A stretch of DNA of 36,297 nt from Bacteroidales bacterium (GTDB lineage Bacteria; Bacteroidota; Bacteroidia; Bacteroidales; VadinHA17): assembly GCA_016928075.1 (NCBI GenBank), contig JAFGLJ010000013.1, positions 1 to 36,297 on the forward strand. Reading direction: 5' to 3'. Of the stretch, positions 15,399 to 26,880 are shown one piece after another. The notes beneath the pieces are model-generated. The model did not search any database. It saw only the letters and a program-made list of their open reading frames with translations, and was not told the DNA's origin. The position numbers and the translations under genes are program-made. Every line of letters begins with the position of its first letter. The first letter of the stretch is position 1.

Positions 15399-16403
15399 AT
15401 GGAAAAAATTAGAGCCGCAATAACAGGAGTAAACGCCTGGTTTCCAGAGTATATTTTAACAAACGATGAACTGGCGACTATGGTTGATACCTCGGATGAA
15501 TGGATTATGCAGAGGGTTGGAATAAAGGAAAGAAGAATACTCAAGGGTGAAAAACAGGGTACATCTGTTCTGGGTAGCGAAGCTGTAAAAGGGCTGCTCG
15601 AAAAGACAGGTACAAAGCCGGAAGAAATTGACCTGCTGATTTGTGCAACAGTAACCCCCGATATGCTTTTCCCTGCAACAGCCAACATAATATCTGACAA
15701 GGTCGGAATAAAGAATGCTTTTAGTTTTGACCTTAATGCAGCCTGTTCAGGTTTTATTTTTGCATTGCAGACCGCTGCATCATATGTCGAGTCAGGAAGG
15801 TATAAAAAAGTAATACTTGTGGGTGCCGATAAAATGTCATCAATAACTGATTATACTGACAGGACCACATGTACCCTCTTCGGGGATGCCGCAGGCGCTG
15901 TTCTCATCGAACCAACGACGGATGATCTTGGAATAATAGACCACCTTTTCCATACCGACGGGTCGGGAAGGCATTCCCTTTATATGAAAGCAGGCGGATC
16001 AGAAAGGCCTGCAAGTCATGAAACCGTAGATGCAAGAGAGCATTTCGTATACCAGGAAGGACAGACAGTGTTCAAATTTGCAGTTTCCAATATGGCAGAT
16101 GTGGCAGTGGAGGTGATGAAAAGAAATAATCTTAAATCAAAAGATGTTGCATGGCTGGTTCCACACCAGGCAAACCTCAGGATAATTGATGCAACAGGAA
16201 GGAGAATGGGGCTTCATCCTTCACAAATAATGGTTAATATTGAAAGATATGGAAATACCACGGCTGCAACAATACCATTATGCCTCTGGGAATACGAAGA
16301 AAGAATGAATAAAGGGGATAATATTATCCTTGCTGCTTTTGGCGGAGGATTTACATGGGGATCAATATATGTAAAATGGGCGTACGATACAATAAAGAAA
16401 TAA
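15399..16403 (+). CDS. fabH: 3-oxoacyl-ACP synthase III (FabH)
   Basis: The protein has 334 aa from ATG at 15399. The frame is open back to 15360, but that earlier Met lies inside plsX, and [20 protein letters not shown] is the normal FabH start. The catalytic triad is complete: C116 ([11 protein letters not shown]), H256 ([12 protein letters not shown]) and N286 ([12 protein letters not shown]). FabH condenses acyl-CoA with malonyl-ACP to begin fatty acid elongation. Substrate preference (straight or branched) cannot be read here. A small hairpin with a T-run follows at 16412. Confidence 0.97.
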   Translation: MEKIRAAITGVNAWFPEYILTNDELATMVDTSDEWIMQRVGIKERRILKGEKQGTSVLGSEAVKGLLEKTGTKPEEIDLLICATVTPDMLFPATANIISDKVGIKNAFSFDLNAACSGFIFALQTAASYVESGRYKKVILVGADKMSSITDYTDRTTCTLFGDAAGAVLIEPTTDDLGIIDHLFHTDGSGRHSLYMKAGGSERPASHETVDAREHFVYQEGQTVFKFAVSNMADVAVEVMKRNNLKSKDVAWLVPHQANLRIIDATGRRMGLHPSQIMVNIERYGNTTAATIPLCLWEYEERMNKGDNIILAAFGGGFTWGSIYVKWAYDTIKK

Positions 16404-16411
16404 ATAGTTCA

Positions 16412-16431
16412 GTATTGATACAATACTTTTT
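16412..16431 (+). terminator. Hairpin and T-run after fabH
   Basis: GTATTG-ATA-CAATAC (16412-16426) is followed by TTTTT. The stem is short (6 bp). It overlaps the upstream part of the bactofilin promoter, so it could also be an operator. Confidence 0.4.
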
Positions 16432-16438
16432 ATCTTTG
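16431..16438 (+). promoter_or_regulatory. -7 box of the bactofilin-atp operon
   Basis: TATCTTTG matches TAnnTTTG, 34 nt before the bactofilin ATG and directly after the fabH hairpin. No clear -33 element; ATTG at 16414-16417 is too close. Confidence 0.45.
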
Positions 16439-16472
16439 AAAGTTATCTTTTTAATAATAAATTATCTAAGTC

Positions 16473-16886
16473 ATGGCAAAGGTTAATGAAACGGAAAATT
16501 CTACTATCAACCTGATAAGTAATGGTACAGAAATAACAGGCGACATTAAATCCGAAGGTGATATCAGGATAGATGGGACACTGATTGGTAACCTTTCAAC
16601 GAAGGGGAAAGTTGTTATAGGAAACACGGGAAAAGTAAAAGGTGAAGTGGTGTGCAAAAACTCAGAAGTATGCGGCGAAGTTGATGGGAAAATAAATGTC
16701 AGCCAGTTACTGACTCTGAAGATCTCATCCCGTATTAACGGAGATATCATCACTGAAAAATTGTCTATAGAACCTGGAGCAAGGTTCACAGGAAACTGTA
16801 ATATGGCTGAGGATAATGAGAAGCAAGAACCAAAAAGCCCATCAAAACAACCATTCGCAAAAAAAGAAGCCCCGGAAGAAGAATGA
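16473..16886 (+). CDS. Bactofilin (polymer-forming cytoskeletal protein)
   Basis: The protein has 137 aa. The bactofilin core has glycine- and valine-rich right-handed beta-helix turns: NLISNGTEITGDIKSEGDIR, IDGTLIGNLSTKGKVVIG, TGKVKGEVVCKNSEVCGEV. It has short disordered tails at both ends, the C-terminal one rich in Lys/Glu/Pro. Bactofilins self-assemble without nucleotides into filaments, often membrane-attached and linked to cell shape or peptidoglycan. Its 3' end overlaps atpZ by 71 nt in another frame, so it is coupled to the ATP synthase genes. No obvious functional link explains that. Confidence 0.95.
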   Translation: MAKVNETENSTINLISNGTEITGDIKSEGDIRIDGTLIGNLSTKGKVVIGNTGKVKGEVVCKNSEVCGEVDGKINVSQLLTLKISSRINGDIITEKLSIEPGARFTGNCNMAEDNEKQEPKSPSKQPFAKKEAPEEE

Positions 16887-17082
16887 CGATCTTGGAACCT
16901 ATGCCCGGTATACAGGCATGGCCTTCCAGATGATCGTCATTATTGGGTTAATGGCTTTTGTGGGGGTAAAACTTGATGAGCGCCGGGGTGGAGAAACTCC
17001 TACATTTACTGCCATACTCTCCCTTCTAGGCGTTTTCGCAGCACTGTATGTCTCGCTGAAAGATTTTATCCGGAAAAAATAA
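16816..17082 (+). CDS. atpZ: AtpZ/AtpI-family F1Fo assembly protein
   Basis: The protein has 88 aa. A basic, disordered N-terminus (KKKPRKKNDDLG) is followed by the family pattern YARYTGMAFQMIVIIGLMAFVGVKLDE and a second helix (LSLLGVFAALYVSLKDFIRK). AtpZ-like proteins help assemble the Fo c-ring or act as small channels. The ATG at 16816 lies inside bactofilin. A later Met would remove the basic tail and part of the first helix, so the overlapping start is preferred, though not certain. It is first in the synthase block, 4 nt before the next gene. Confidence 0.85.
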   Translation: MRSKNQKAHQNNHSQKKKPRKKNDDLGTYARYTGMAFQMIVIIGLMAFVGVKLDERRGGETPTFTAILSLLGVFAALYVSLKDFIRKK

Positions 17083-17086
17083 CCCG

Positions 17087-17476
17087 ATGAAAAAGGACGC
17101 GAGGAAATTCATTAACCTTATTCTCTATTCATTAACGGTATTTGCCGTTATGTCCATCGTGGTATTGTTATTCCATATACAAATAGAAATAACCACCCTG
17201 CTGCTGTCTACAATCATATTCTCTATAATAACCTCAATGGCCCTGCTTCTGTTTCTCATTGGCACTGACAGAAGCCCTGAAAAACAACCTTTATATACAA
17301 TGGCTGCGGTGGGGCTGAAATTATTCCTGTTAATAATATACGCCAGTGTATATTTCATAGTCCTGAAAAATACAGGACCTGTTAATATCATATTATTCTT
17401 TTTATTATATTTAGCTTTCACAATTTACCTTCTAAGGGTTGTATTTAAGATCTTGAAAATTAAATCTTTAAAATAA
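17087..17476 (+). CDS. Four-helix membrane protein, AtpI-like position
   Basis: The protein has 129 aa with four predicted membrane helices (about 12-31, 36-57, 73-93, 99-121) and a basic C-terminus (KILKIKSLK). Between atpZ and atpB, where AtpI (subunit i) is found in other phyla, so a c-ring assembly role is plausible. No sequence motif that I recognise confirms it. The name AtpI-like rests on size, topology and position. Confidence 0.7.
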   Translation: MKKDARKFINLILYSLTVFAVMSIVVLLFHIQIEITTLLLSTIIFSIITSMALLLFLIGTDRSPEKQPLYTMAAVGLKLFLLIIYASVYFIVLKNTGPVNIILFFLLYLAFTIYLLRVVFKILKIKSLK

Positions 17477-17484
17477 GTTCAGGC

Positions 17485-18841
<1,357 letters not shown>

Positions 18842-18848
18842 GATCTAA

Positions 18849-18884
18849 AGCAGCCTGTGACGGTTGGTCACAGAGCTGCTTTTT
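18849..18884 (+). terminator. Intra-operon terminator-like hairpin after atpE
   Basis: AGCAGC-CTGTGAC (18849-18861), loop GGTTG, GTCACAG (18867-18873), a bulged A, GCTGCT (18875-18880), then a run of five T. About 13 base pairs. It lies in the 64-nt gap between atpE and atpF, the widest gap in the Fo block. A partial terminator or RNA stabiliser here would raise the amount of subunit c relative to the genes that follow. Confidence 0.75.
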
Positions 18885-18905
18885 CATCAGAAAATTTAAA
18901 GAATT

Positions 18906-19418
18906 ATGATATTAGCCAGTAATCTTACATCACCCGAACTGGGAACAATAGTCTGGACAACTATTATTTTCCTGTTGCTTCTTCTTCTCCTCAGGATTTT
19001 TGCATGGAAACCAATAATGGACGCTATTAAAGCAAGGGAGGAAAGTATAAAGGGATCTCTTGAATCAGCCGAAGAAGCACGTGAGGAAATGAAACGCCTG
19101 AAGGCTGACAATGAAGCAATAATGGAAGAAGCACGTAAGGAAAGGGATGAGCTCCTCAGGGAAGCACGCGATGCCAGGGATAAAATGATTGCAGAAGCAA
19201 AGAAGCAGGCAAAAAACGAAGCGGATAAGTTGCTACAAAAAGCCCTAACCGGTATAGAGAGGGGAAAAACAATGGCTATTAATGATATAAGAAACCAGAT
19301 AGCCAGCCTGTCGGTTGAAATTGCTGAAAAAATCCTGGATGAAAAACTTAAAGACAGCAGGGAACAGAATAAACTTATAGAAAAACTCCTTGACGATATG
19401 GATCTCAAGGGGAATTAA
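18906..19418 (+). CDS. atpF: ATP synthase Fo subunit b
   Basis: The protein has 170 aa. The N-terminal membrane helix (IVWTTIIFLLLLLLLRIFAW, about 16-35) is followed by KPIMDAIKAREESIKGSL and a long charged helix of ~120 residues. The pattern KARE-SI---L--AE-A is typical of b. It forms the peripheral stalk from membrane to F1. The stop is 11 nt before atpH. Confidence 0.96.
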   Translation: MILASNLTSPELGTIVWTTIIFLLLLLLLRIFAWKPIMDAIKAREESIKGSLESAEEAREEMKRLKADNEAIMEEARKERDELLREARDARDKMIAEAKKQAKNEADKLLQKALTGIERGKTMAINDIRNQIASLSVEIAEKILDEKLKDSREQNKLIEKLLDDMDLKGN

Positions 19419-19429
19419 AGGCCCGGGTA

Positions 19430-19966
19430 ATGAATGAAAGCAAGATAGCAGTAAGATATTCCAAAGCACTCTTTATGTCAGCAAAGGAAAGGGGTATAAT
19501 TAAAGAGGTGAGGGATGATATGCTCTTTATCCTGCAATTGTCTAAAATGGAAGATTTCAGGGATGTAATTAAGAGCCCTGTTATTACCAATGCCAAGAAA
19601 CGGCAGATTATGACAGCCCTTTTCAAAGAAAATGTCAGTGAAATAAGCTTTGGTATGGTAACTCTTACTGTAATCAATAACAGGGAATCGTTCCTGCCAG
19701 GGATAGCAAGGTGTTTTATCGATCTTGCCGATCGGCATGAAGGAATAACCAAAGTCACACTTAAAACTAACATAAAGATAAGTGAAAAGAACAGGAACAG
19801 ATTCATTGAGATAATAGAAAGGGATATGGATACGAAAGCCGACCTCGACGAGATAGTGGATGAAGAAATAGCAGGGGGCTTCATACTGAAGGTTGAGGAT
19901 CTGTATGTTGATGCAAGCTTAAAGACACAACTTAGAAAAATACGTAGAGAATTAATAAAGAAATAA
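19430..19966 (+). CDS. atpH: ATP synthase F1 subunit delta
   Basis: The protein has 178 aa. It begins with ESKIAVRYSKALFMSAKERG, and ends with the family pattern DEIVDEEIAGGFILKVEDLYVDASLKTQLRKIRREL. It links the top of F1 to subunit b. Normal length; the next gene is 42 nt downstream. Confidence 0.96.
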   Translation: MNESKIAVRYSKALFMSAKERGIIKEVRDDMLFILQLSKMEDFRDVIKSPVITNAKKRQIMTALFKENVSEISFGMVTLTVINNRESFLPGIARCFIDLADRHEGITKVTLKTNIKISEKNRNRFIEIIERDMDTKADLDEIVDEEIAGGFILKVEDLYVDASLKTQLRKIRRELIKK

Positions 19967-20008
19967 TATAAAGTGGTTAAAACCACGTTTTAATGTTTTA
20001 ATAAAATT

Positions 20009-21589
20009 ATGGCAAATATAAAACCAGCAGAGGTATCAAAAATACTCAAAGAGCAGCTTGAGGGGATACAGACCGGTGCCGACCTTGATGAGGTGGGTAC
20101 CGTCCTGGAGGTTGGTGACGGTATAGCAAGGCTTTATGGCCTTACAAATGTTCAGGCAAACGAGCTTATTGAATTTGAGAATGGTGTCCAGGCAATTGTC
20201 CTCAACCTTGAGGAAGACAATGTCGGTGCTGTTCTCCTGGGCCCGTCTGAGGGTATCAAGGAAGGGGATATTGCCAGGAGGACAAGGCGCATTGCTTCAA
20301 TAATGGCCGGTGAAGGCTTGCTTGGAAGGGTGATAACTCCTACAGGACAGCCGATAGATGGGAAAGGACCTATTGAAGGGAAATTATATGAGATGCCTTT
20401 TGAACGTAAAGCACCGGGAGTGATCTTCCGCCATCCTGTTAAACAGCCCCTGCAAACAGGGCTCAAGGCCATTGATGCCATGATCCCTATCGGCAGGGGA
20501 CAGAGAGAGCTTATCATAGGTGACCGCCAGACAGGCAAAACAGCTATTGCAATAGATACAATCATTAACCAGAGGAGTAATTACGAAAAAGGTGAACCCG
20601 TTTATTGCATATATGTATCAATAGGGCAAAAGGCTTCTTCAACTGCCAATATAGCCGTAGTGCTGGAGGAACACGGAGCCATGGATTATACGGTTATTAT
20701 TTCTACAACCGCTGCCGACCCCGCTGCAGCCCAGTTCTATGCTCCTTTTGCCGGGGCTGCCGTAGGGGAATTCTTCAGGGATACCGGAAGAGATGCATTA
20801 ATCATTTACGATGACCTTTCCAAGCAGGCTGTTTCATACCGTGAAGTATCATTGCTGTTGCGCCGCCCACCGGGAAGGGAGGCATATCCCGGTGATGTCT
20901 TCTACCTGCACTCACGGCTGCTGGAAAGAGCAGCCAAGATTATAGACTCCGATGAAGTTGCGCTGAAAATGAATGACCTGCCCGAATCGCTCGAGGGAAT
21001 GATAAAAGGAGGAGGTACCCTGACAGCCCTCCCTATAATTGAAACACAGGCTGGTGATGTGTCAGCATATATACCAACCAACGTAATATCTATTACCGAC
21101 GGACAAATATTCCTTGAGGGCGATCTGTTCAATGCAGGGGTGCGCCCGGCTATTAATGTTGGTATATCAGTTTCCCGTGTAGGGGGTAATGCCCAGGTAA
21201 AGTCAATGAAAAAAATTGCCGGTACACTGAAAGTTGACCAGGCACAGTACAGGGAGATGGAAGCTTTTGCCAAGTTCGGCTCCGATCTTGATGCTTCTAC
21301 ACAAGCACTGATAGACAAAGGGTCGAAAAATGTTGAGATACTGAAGCAAAAGCAGTATGAGCCCATGAAAGTTGGAAACCAGATTGCCATAATATACTGC
21401 GGAACAAAAGGACTGCTGAAAAATATACCCGTTGAGAAAGTGAAACAGTTTGAAAAGGAATACCTGGAGTATCTCGAACTGAAACATCACGATGCGCTCG
21501 AAAAACTGGGTGCGGGAGAACTAAATGACGGAATAACTTCTGTACTTGAAAAAGTAGCTGCAGATATTAGTTCAAAATTCGAAAAATAA
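20009..21589 (+). CDS. atpA: ATP synthase F1 subunit alpha
   Basis: The protein has 526 aa. The nucleotide loop is [14 protein letters not shown], the arginine finger region lies in the [11 protein letters not shown] segment, and the regions [10 protein letters not shown] and [27 protein letters not shown] are intact. Non-catalytic subunit of the alpha3-beta3 hexamer. The start [17 protein letters not shown] is standard. It is 27 nt before atpG. Confidence 0.98.
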   Translation: MANIKPAEVSKILKEQLEGIQTGADLDEVGTVLEVGDGIARLYGLTNVQANELIEFENGVQAIVLNLEEDNVGAVLLGPSEGIKEGDIARRTRRIASIMAGEGLLGRVITPTGQPIDGKGPIEGKLYEMPFERKAPGVIFRHPVKQPLQTGLKAIDAMIPIGRGQRELIIGDRQTGKTAIAIDTIINQRSNYEKGEPVYCIYVSIGQKASSTANIAVVLEEHGAMDYTVIISTTAADPAAAQFYAPFAGAAVGEFFRDTGRDALIIYDDLSKQAVSYREVSLLLRRPPGREAYPGDVFYLHSRLLERAAKIIDSDEVALKMNDLPESLEGMIKGGGTLTALPIIETQAGDVSAYIPTNVISITDGQIFLEGDLFNAGVRPAINVGISVSRVGGNAQVKSMKKIAGTLKVDQAQYREMEAFAKFGSDLDASTQALIDKGSKNVEILKQKQYEPMKVGNQIAIIYCGTKGLLKNIPVEKVKQFEKEYLEYLELKHHDALEKLGAGELNDGITSVLEKVAADISSKFEK

Positions 21590-21616
21590 AAAAACGAAGG
21601 CGGGAAGAAATAATTT

Positions 21617-22501
21617 ATGGCCAGCTTAAAAGAAATAAGGAAAAGAATATCATCTGTGAAGTCAACGAGGCAGATCACCTCGGCAATGAAAATGGTGGCT
21701 GCAGCACGACTCCGTAAGGCACAGGACAAAATAGTGAAACTCAGGCCATATGCTTCCAAAATGCATGAACTGCTTATCGGGATAAGTGTGAGAATTGAAG
21801 AATCGGAAAGAGAACAGGCGTATAGCCGCAGTTCAGGGGATGAAAAAGTATTATTGATCGTTGTTACATCGAATAAGGGTCTGTGCGGTTCATTCAATAT
21901 GAACGTGATAAAGGAAAGCCTGAGAATAATAGATGAGAAATACTATGACCGGTACCGTAATGGCACCCTGAAAATAATGACGATAGGAAAGAAAGCATTT
22001 GATTTCTTCAGTAAAAGGGATTTCCTGATCTACGAAGATCACAGTAGCCTGTTTGATGATCTTACTTTCGATAATTGTTCAGCCCTGGCAGATAAAATAA
22101 TGGATGCATTCCTGGAAGGGGAATTTGACCGCGTTGAATTTATTTATAACAGGTTCAGGAATGCTGCCAACCAGGACCTTACTTATGAGAATTTTTTACC
22201 CGTAGAGACCGACGGAGAAAAGGATGACATTCAGACCGAAGATTATATTTATGAACCCTCAAAGGAGGAAATAATATTTGAATTGATTCCTAAAACACTC
22301 AAGATACAATTTTACAGGACTGTACTTGATTCATATGTCGCTGAGCATGGTGCCCGGATGACCGCCATGCACAAGGCGACAGATAATGCGACAGAATTAA
22401 TAAGGGATCTTAATCTTGAATACCATAAAGCCCGCCAGGCAAGCATAACAAACCAGATACTGGAAGTTGTAAATGGGGCAAAAGCATTGAGCGGCCAGTA
22501 A
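21617..22501 (+). CDS. atpG: ATP synthase F1 subunit gamma
   Basis: The protein has 294 aa. The family start is MASLKEIRKRISSVKSTRQI with TSAMKMVAAARLRKAQ, and the C-terminal helix contains ARMTAMHKATDNATELI and YHKARQASITNQILEVV. Central stalk rotor. Near 118-150 and 190-225 the sequence is less conserved, with an acidic stretch, but of normal length. The prenyl synthase gene begins 24 nt downstream. Confidence 0.97.
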   Translation: MASLKEIRKRISSVKSTRQITSAMKMVAAARLRKAQDKIVKLRPYASKMHELLIGISVRIEESEREQAYSRSSGDEKVLLIVVTSNKGLCGSFNMNVIKESLRIIDEKYYDRYRNGTLKIMTIGKKAFDFFSKRDFLIYEDHSSLFDDLTFDNCSALADKIMDAFLEGEFDRVEFIYNRFRNAANQDLTYENFLPVETDGEKDDIQTEDYIYEPSKEEIIFELIPKTLKIQFYRTVLDSYVAEHGARMTAMHKATDNATELIRDLNLEYHKARQASITNQILEVVNGAKALSGQ

Positions 22502-22525
22502 TACTGCACCTGATATCATTAATTT

Positions 22526-23500
22526 ATGTATAAATACGTAGAGCTGCAAAATATCGTCAACAGGGCTATTAATAACATGTCATATGATTATGAAGCCGAA
22601 AAACTCTTTGAACCCGTTAAATACCTGATGTCAATGGGTGGAAAGAGAATACGTCCGGTCATGACATTGATGGCCTGCAATCTGTTTGATGATAAAATTG
22701 AAAAGGCGATACTGCCGGCTGTCGGGATAGAGGTGTTTCACAATTTCACACTCGTACATGATGATATTATGGACAAATCAGAAATACGCAGAGGCTCAGC
22801 CACTGTCCATAAGAAATGGAATGTTAACCAGGCAATATTATCGGGCGATGTGATGGCTTTCATCGCAAATGAATGTATGCTCAGTGCTCCTGCATCTGTA
22901 CTTATGCAGGTGATGAAAATATTCAATGATACAGCCATAGATGTATGCAGCGGACAGCAGATGGACATGGATTTCGAACAAAAAAGTTTTGTATCCCATA
23001 CCGATTACCTTCGTATGATTGAACTAAAAACAGCTGTTCTGCTTGCCGCCGCGCTTAAAATAGGTGCCGTAACAGGAAATGCCGAACCTGAAGAGGCTGA
23101 AAAATTGTACAGCTTCGGCAGTAACCTCGGGCTTGCTTTCCAGATACAGGATGACCTGCTCGACACCTACGGTGATCCCCGGGTATTCGGCAAGAAAATA
23201 GGCAACGACATAGTGTCAAATAAAAAAACCATATTACTGATAAAAGCCCTTGAACTGGCTTCAGGACCCCAGCTGAATATTCTTAATCATCAATTACAGC
23301 TGGAAGAGTTCGATAGTGAAGAGAAAATAGCTGAAGTCAAGAATATATTTGACGAATTAAACGTAAAATCTGCAGTCGAAGATATGGCCAGGCAATATAC
23401 CGATCTGGCCTACTCATCACTTGAAGATGTAAAAGTTGAAAAAGTGAGAAAGGAAGAATTAATGCAACTGACCGCTTTCCTTCTTAACCGAACAAAATAA
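22526..23500 (+). CDS. Trans-prenyl diphosphate synthase (polyprenyl synthetase family)
   Basis: The protein has 324 aa. The motifs are GGKRIRP (38-44), the first aspartate-rich motif DDIMD (79-83) followed by RRG, and the second DDLLD in FQIQDDLLDTYGD, with GKKIGND. It lengthens allylic diphosphates with isopentenyl diphosphate. The residue five places before the first motif is Phe74, the position where an aromatic side chain limits chain growth, so a C15-C20 product is more likely than a long quinone tail. The first motif has no two-residue insertion, as in archaeal-type GGPP synthases. Placed between atpG and atpD, which breaks the F1 gene run. Product prediction is inference. Confidence 0.93.
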   Translation: MYKYVELQNIVNRAINNMSYDYEAEKLFEPVKYLMSMGGKRIRPVMTLMACNLFDDKIEKAILPAVGIEVFHNFTLVHDDIMDKSEIRRGSATVHKKWNVNQAILSGDVMAFIANECMLSAPASVLMQVMKIFNDTAIDVCSGQQMDMDFEQKSFVSHTDYLRMIELKTAVLLAAALKIGAVTGNAEPEEAEKLYSFGSNLGLAFQIQDDLLDTYGDPRVFGKKIGNDIVSNKKTILLIKALELASGPQLNILNHQLQLEEFDSEEKIAEVKNIFDELNVKSAVEDMARQYTDLAYSSLEDVKVEKVRKEELMQLTAFLLNRTK

Positions 23501-23602
23501 GCTATAAATCATTTAACCGTTAATAAAGGGTCACCACTCAAGGCAACAATAATAAAAGTGCCATAAAATGATCCCCAATCTTCAGCTATTTGATAAATTT
23601 TT

Positions 23603-23610
23603 TAAATTTG
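23603..23610 (+). promoter_or_regulatory. -7 box in front of atpD
   Basis: TAAATTTG matches TAnnTTTG, 25 nt before the atpD ATG, in the 134-nt gap after the prenyl synthase gene. TTTG at 23589-23592 is too close to be a -33 box. It suggests that atpDC has its own start of transcription. Confidence 0.45.
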
Positions 23611-23622
23611 TAGTTCAATTAA

Positions 23623-25140
<1,518 letters not shown>

Positions 25141-25155
25141 AAAGACAAATCAGCA

Positions 25156-25401
25156 GTGAAAATAGAAATCATTACACCCGAAAAAAAAGTTTACGAAGGA
25201 GATATACGCTCGCTTAAAGTGCCGGGGAAAAAAGGCGCTTTCCAGGTACTAAAGGATCATGCTGCAATAGTATCTACACTTATTGAAGGTACAGTGACTG
25301 TTACTGACATGAATCACAGGGACTCCGAATTTGAAATCAGGGGAGGTGTAGTTGAAGTCAGGCATAATACAATTATCCTACTGGCCGATAGTGTAACCTG
25401 A
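25156..25401 (+). CDS. atpC: ATP synthase F1 subunit epsilon, short form
   Basis: The protein has 81 aa (start codon GTG or equivalent at 25156, just after atpD). Only the N-terminal beta-sandwich is present: IEIITPEKKVYEGDIRSLKVPGKKG with FQVLKDHAAIVSTL. The two-helix C-terminal domain (~50 aa) that blocks ATP hydrolysis in E. coli is missing. The frame ends cleanly with TGA and no remnant is visible after it, so this is the native length and is also seen in relatives. Inhibition by epsilon must therefore work differently or be absent. Confidence 0.95.
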   Translation: MKIEIITPEKKVYEGDIRSLKVPGKKGAFQVLKDHAAIVSTLIEGTVTVTDMNHRDSEFEIRGGVVEVRHNTIILLADSVT

Positions 25402-25422
25402 CAAGGGAAATCTATCCCCTTG
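25402..25422 (+). terminator. Weak hairpin after atpC
   Basis: CAAGGG (25402-25407) can pair with CCCTTG (25417-25422). There is no T-run. It may mark the end of the atp operon but the evidence is thin. Confidence 0.25.
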
Positions 25423-25464
25423 CAGGGAACCACATCACATCCCTTCCTCTAATCCGAATACAAT

Positions 25465-26880
25465 ATGACAAATGATGAATTCATAAAACGGGCTCATGAA
25501 TTGGTTGACTGGATTGGTAATTATCTTGAGAATATTGAAGAATACCCGGTAAAATCACAGGTTAAACCCGGAGAAATCTATTCATCCCTTCCGCAGAAGC
25601 CCCCACGGGAAGGTGAAAACTTTGCAGACATATTCAATGATTTTAATGAAATAATAATGCCGGGGATAACCCACTGGCAGAGCCCTAATTTTTTCGCATA
25701 TTTTCCCGCAAACAGTTCTGCTCCGTCGGTACTTGCAGAAATCCTTATTGCAGCCCTGGGAACACAGTGTATGATATGGGAAACATCCCCCGCAGCCACG
25801 GAGCTGGAAGAAAGGGTGATGAACTGGCTCAGGGATATCATAGGCTTGCCTGAAAATTTCGAAGGAGTTATACAGGATACAGCATCCACAGCAGCACTGG
25901 CAGCACTGGTGACTGCCCGGGAAAGGATCAGTGATTTCAGGATAAATGAGAAAGGATTCGAAGAGGAACCGGTATACCGGATATATGGTTCAACCCAGAC
26001 TCATTCATCTATTGAGAAAGCAGTAAAAATAGCAGGTTTCGGGCGCAGTAACCTTGTTAAGGTGGACGTAAGAAATGATCTTTCACTCGATCCTGAGAAA
26101 CTGGTGCAGGCTGTTGAAAACGATATGGCTAAAGGGTATGTCCCCTGTTGTGTTGTTGCTACAGTCGGAACAACAGGAACGGTAGCCATTGACCCGGTAA
26201 AAGCTATAGGAGAAATATGCAGCAAATATAATATATGGCTGCATGTGGATGCAGCACTGGCAGGTACTGCCCTTATCCTGCCGGAATATGGATGGATGAT
26301 AGAAGGTAAGGAATATATCGACAGTTTTGTCTTTAATCCTCATAAATGGATGTTTACAAATTTCGATTGCTCTGCATACTTTGTGAGAGATGCCGGTCAG
26401 TTGATTCAAACATTCGAAATATTGCCGGAGTATCTCAAAACAAGGACAAGAGGGCAGGTTAATGATTACCGTGACTGGGGTATACCGCTTGGCAGACGTT
26501 TCAGGGCACTAAAATTATGGTTTGTAATAAGATCATTCGGTCTGGAAGGATTGAGAGAGAAAGTCAGGAACCACATTTCCTGTGCTGCCTGGCTGGCAGA
26601 GCGTGTAAAGGACCATCCGGCTTTTGAAATGACAGCTCCCCTCAGCCTCAATACTGTCTGTTTCAGGTACAGGCCTGAAAACATGGATGAAAAATACCTG
26701 AACGATATTAATGAAAAACTCAATCACGCACTGAACGATACAGGAAAAATTTACCTGACTCATACTAAAATAAACGGTAAGTACTCACTCAGGATGGTAA
26801 CATCCCAGACAAATGTTAAACTGGAAAATATAAAACGGGCATGGGCACTTATCACCGAAAAAGCCTCTGCAATTCAATAA
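25465..26880 (+). CDS. Group II pyridoxal-5'-phosphate amino acid decarboxylase
   Basis: The protein has 471 aa. The PLP lysine is K294 in NPHKWMF, the PLP aspartate is D262 (LHVDAALAG), and H180 (THSSIEK) stacks on the ring. The catalytic loop tyrosine is kept at Y323 (LPEYLKT), which indicates decarboxylation rather than aldehyde formation. The segment IPLGRRFRALKLWFVIRSFG is highly typical of aromatic amino acid decarboxylases. Substrate (Phe, Tyr, Trp, DOPA or other) cannot be fixed; the usual Tyr or Trp in HVDAAYAG is Leu265 here. The frame ends by overlapping the last codons of the minus-strand gene by 7 bp. Confidence 0.92.
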   Translation: MTNDEFIKRAHELVDWIGNYLENIEEYPVKSQVKPGEIYSSLPQKPPREGENFADIFNDFNEIIMPGITHWQSPNFFAYFPANSSAPSVLAEILIAALGTQCMIWETSPAATELEERVMNWLRDIIGLPENFEGVIQDTASTAALAALVTARERISDFRINEKGFEEEPVYRIYGSTQTHSSIEKAVKIAGFGRSNLVKVDVRNDLSLDPEKLVQAVENDMAKGYVPCCVVATVGTTGTVAIDPVKAIGEICSKYNIWLHVDAALAGTALILPEYGWMIEGKEYIDSFVFNPHKWMFTNFDCSAYFVRDAGQLIQTFEILPEYLKTRTRGQVNDYRDWGIPLGRRFRALKLWFVIRSFGLEGLREKVRNHISCAAWLAERVKDHPAFEMTAPLSLNTVCFRYRPENMDEKYLNDINEKLNHALNDTGKIYLTHTKINGKYSLRMVTSQTNVKLENIKRAWALITEKASAIQ

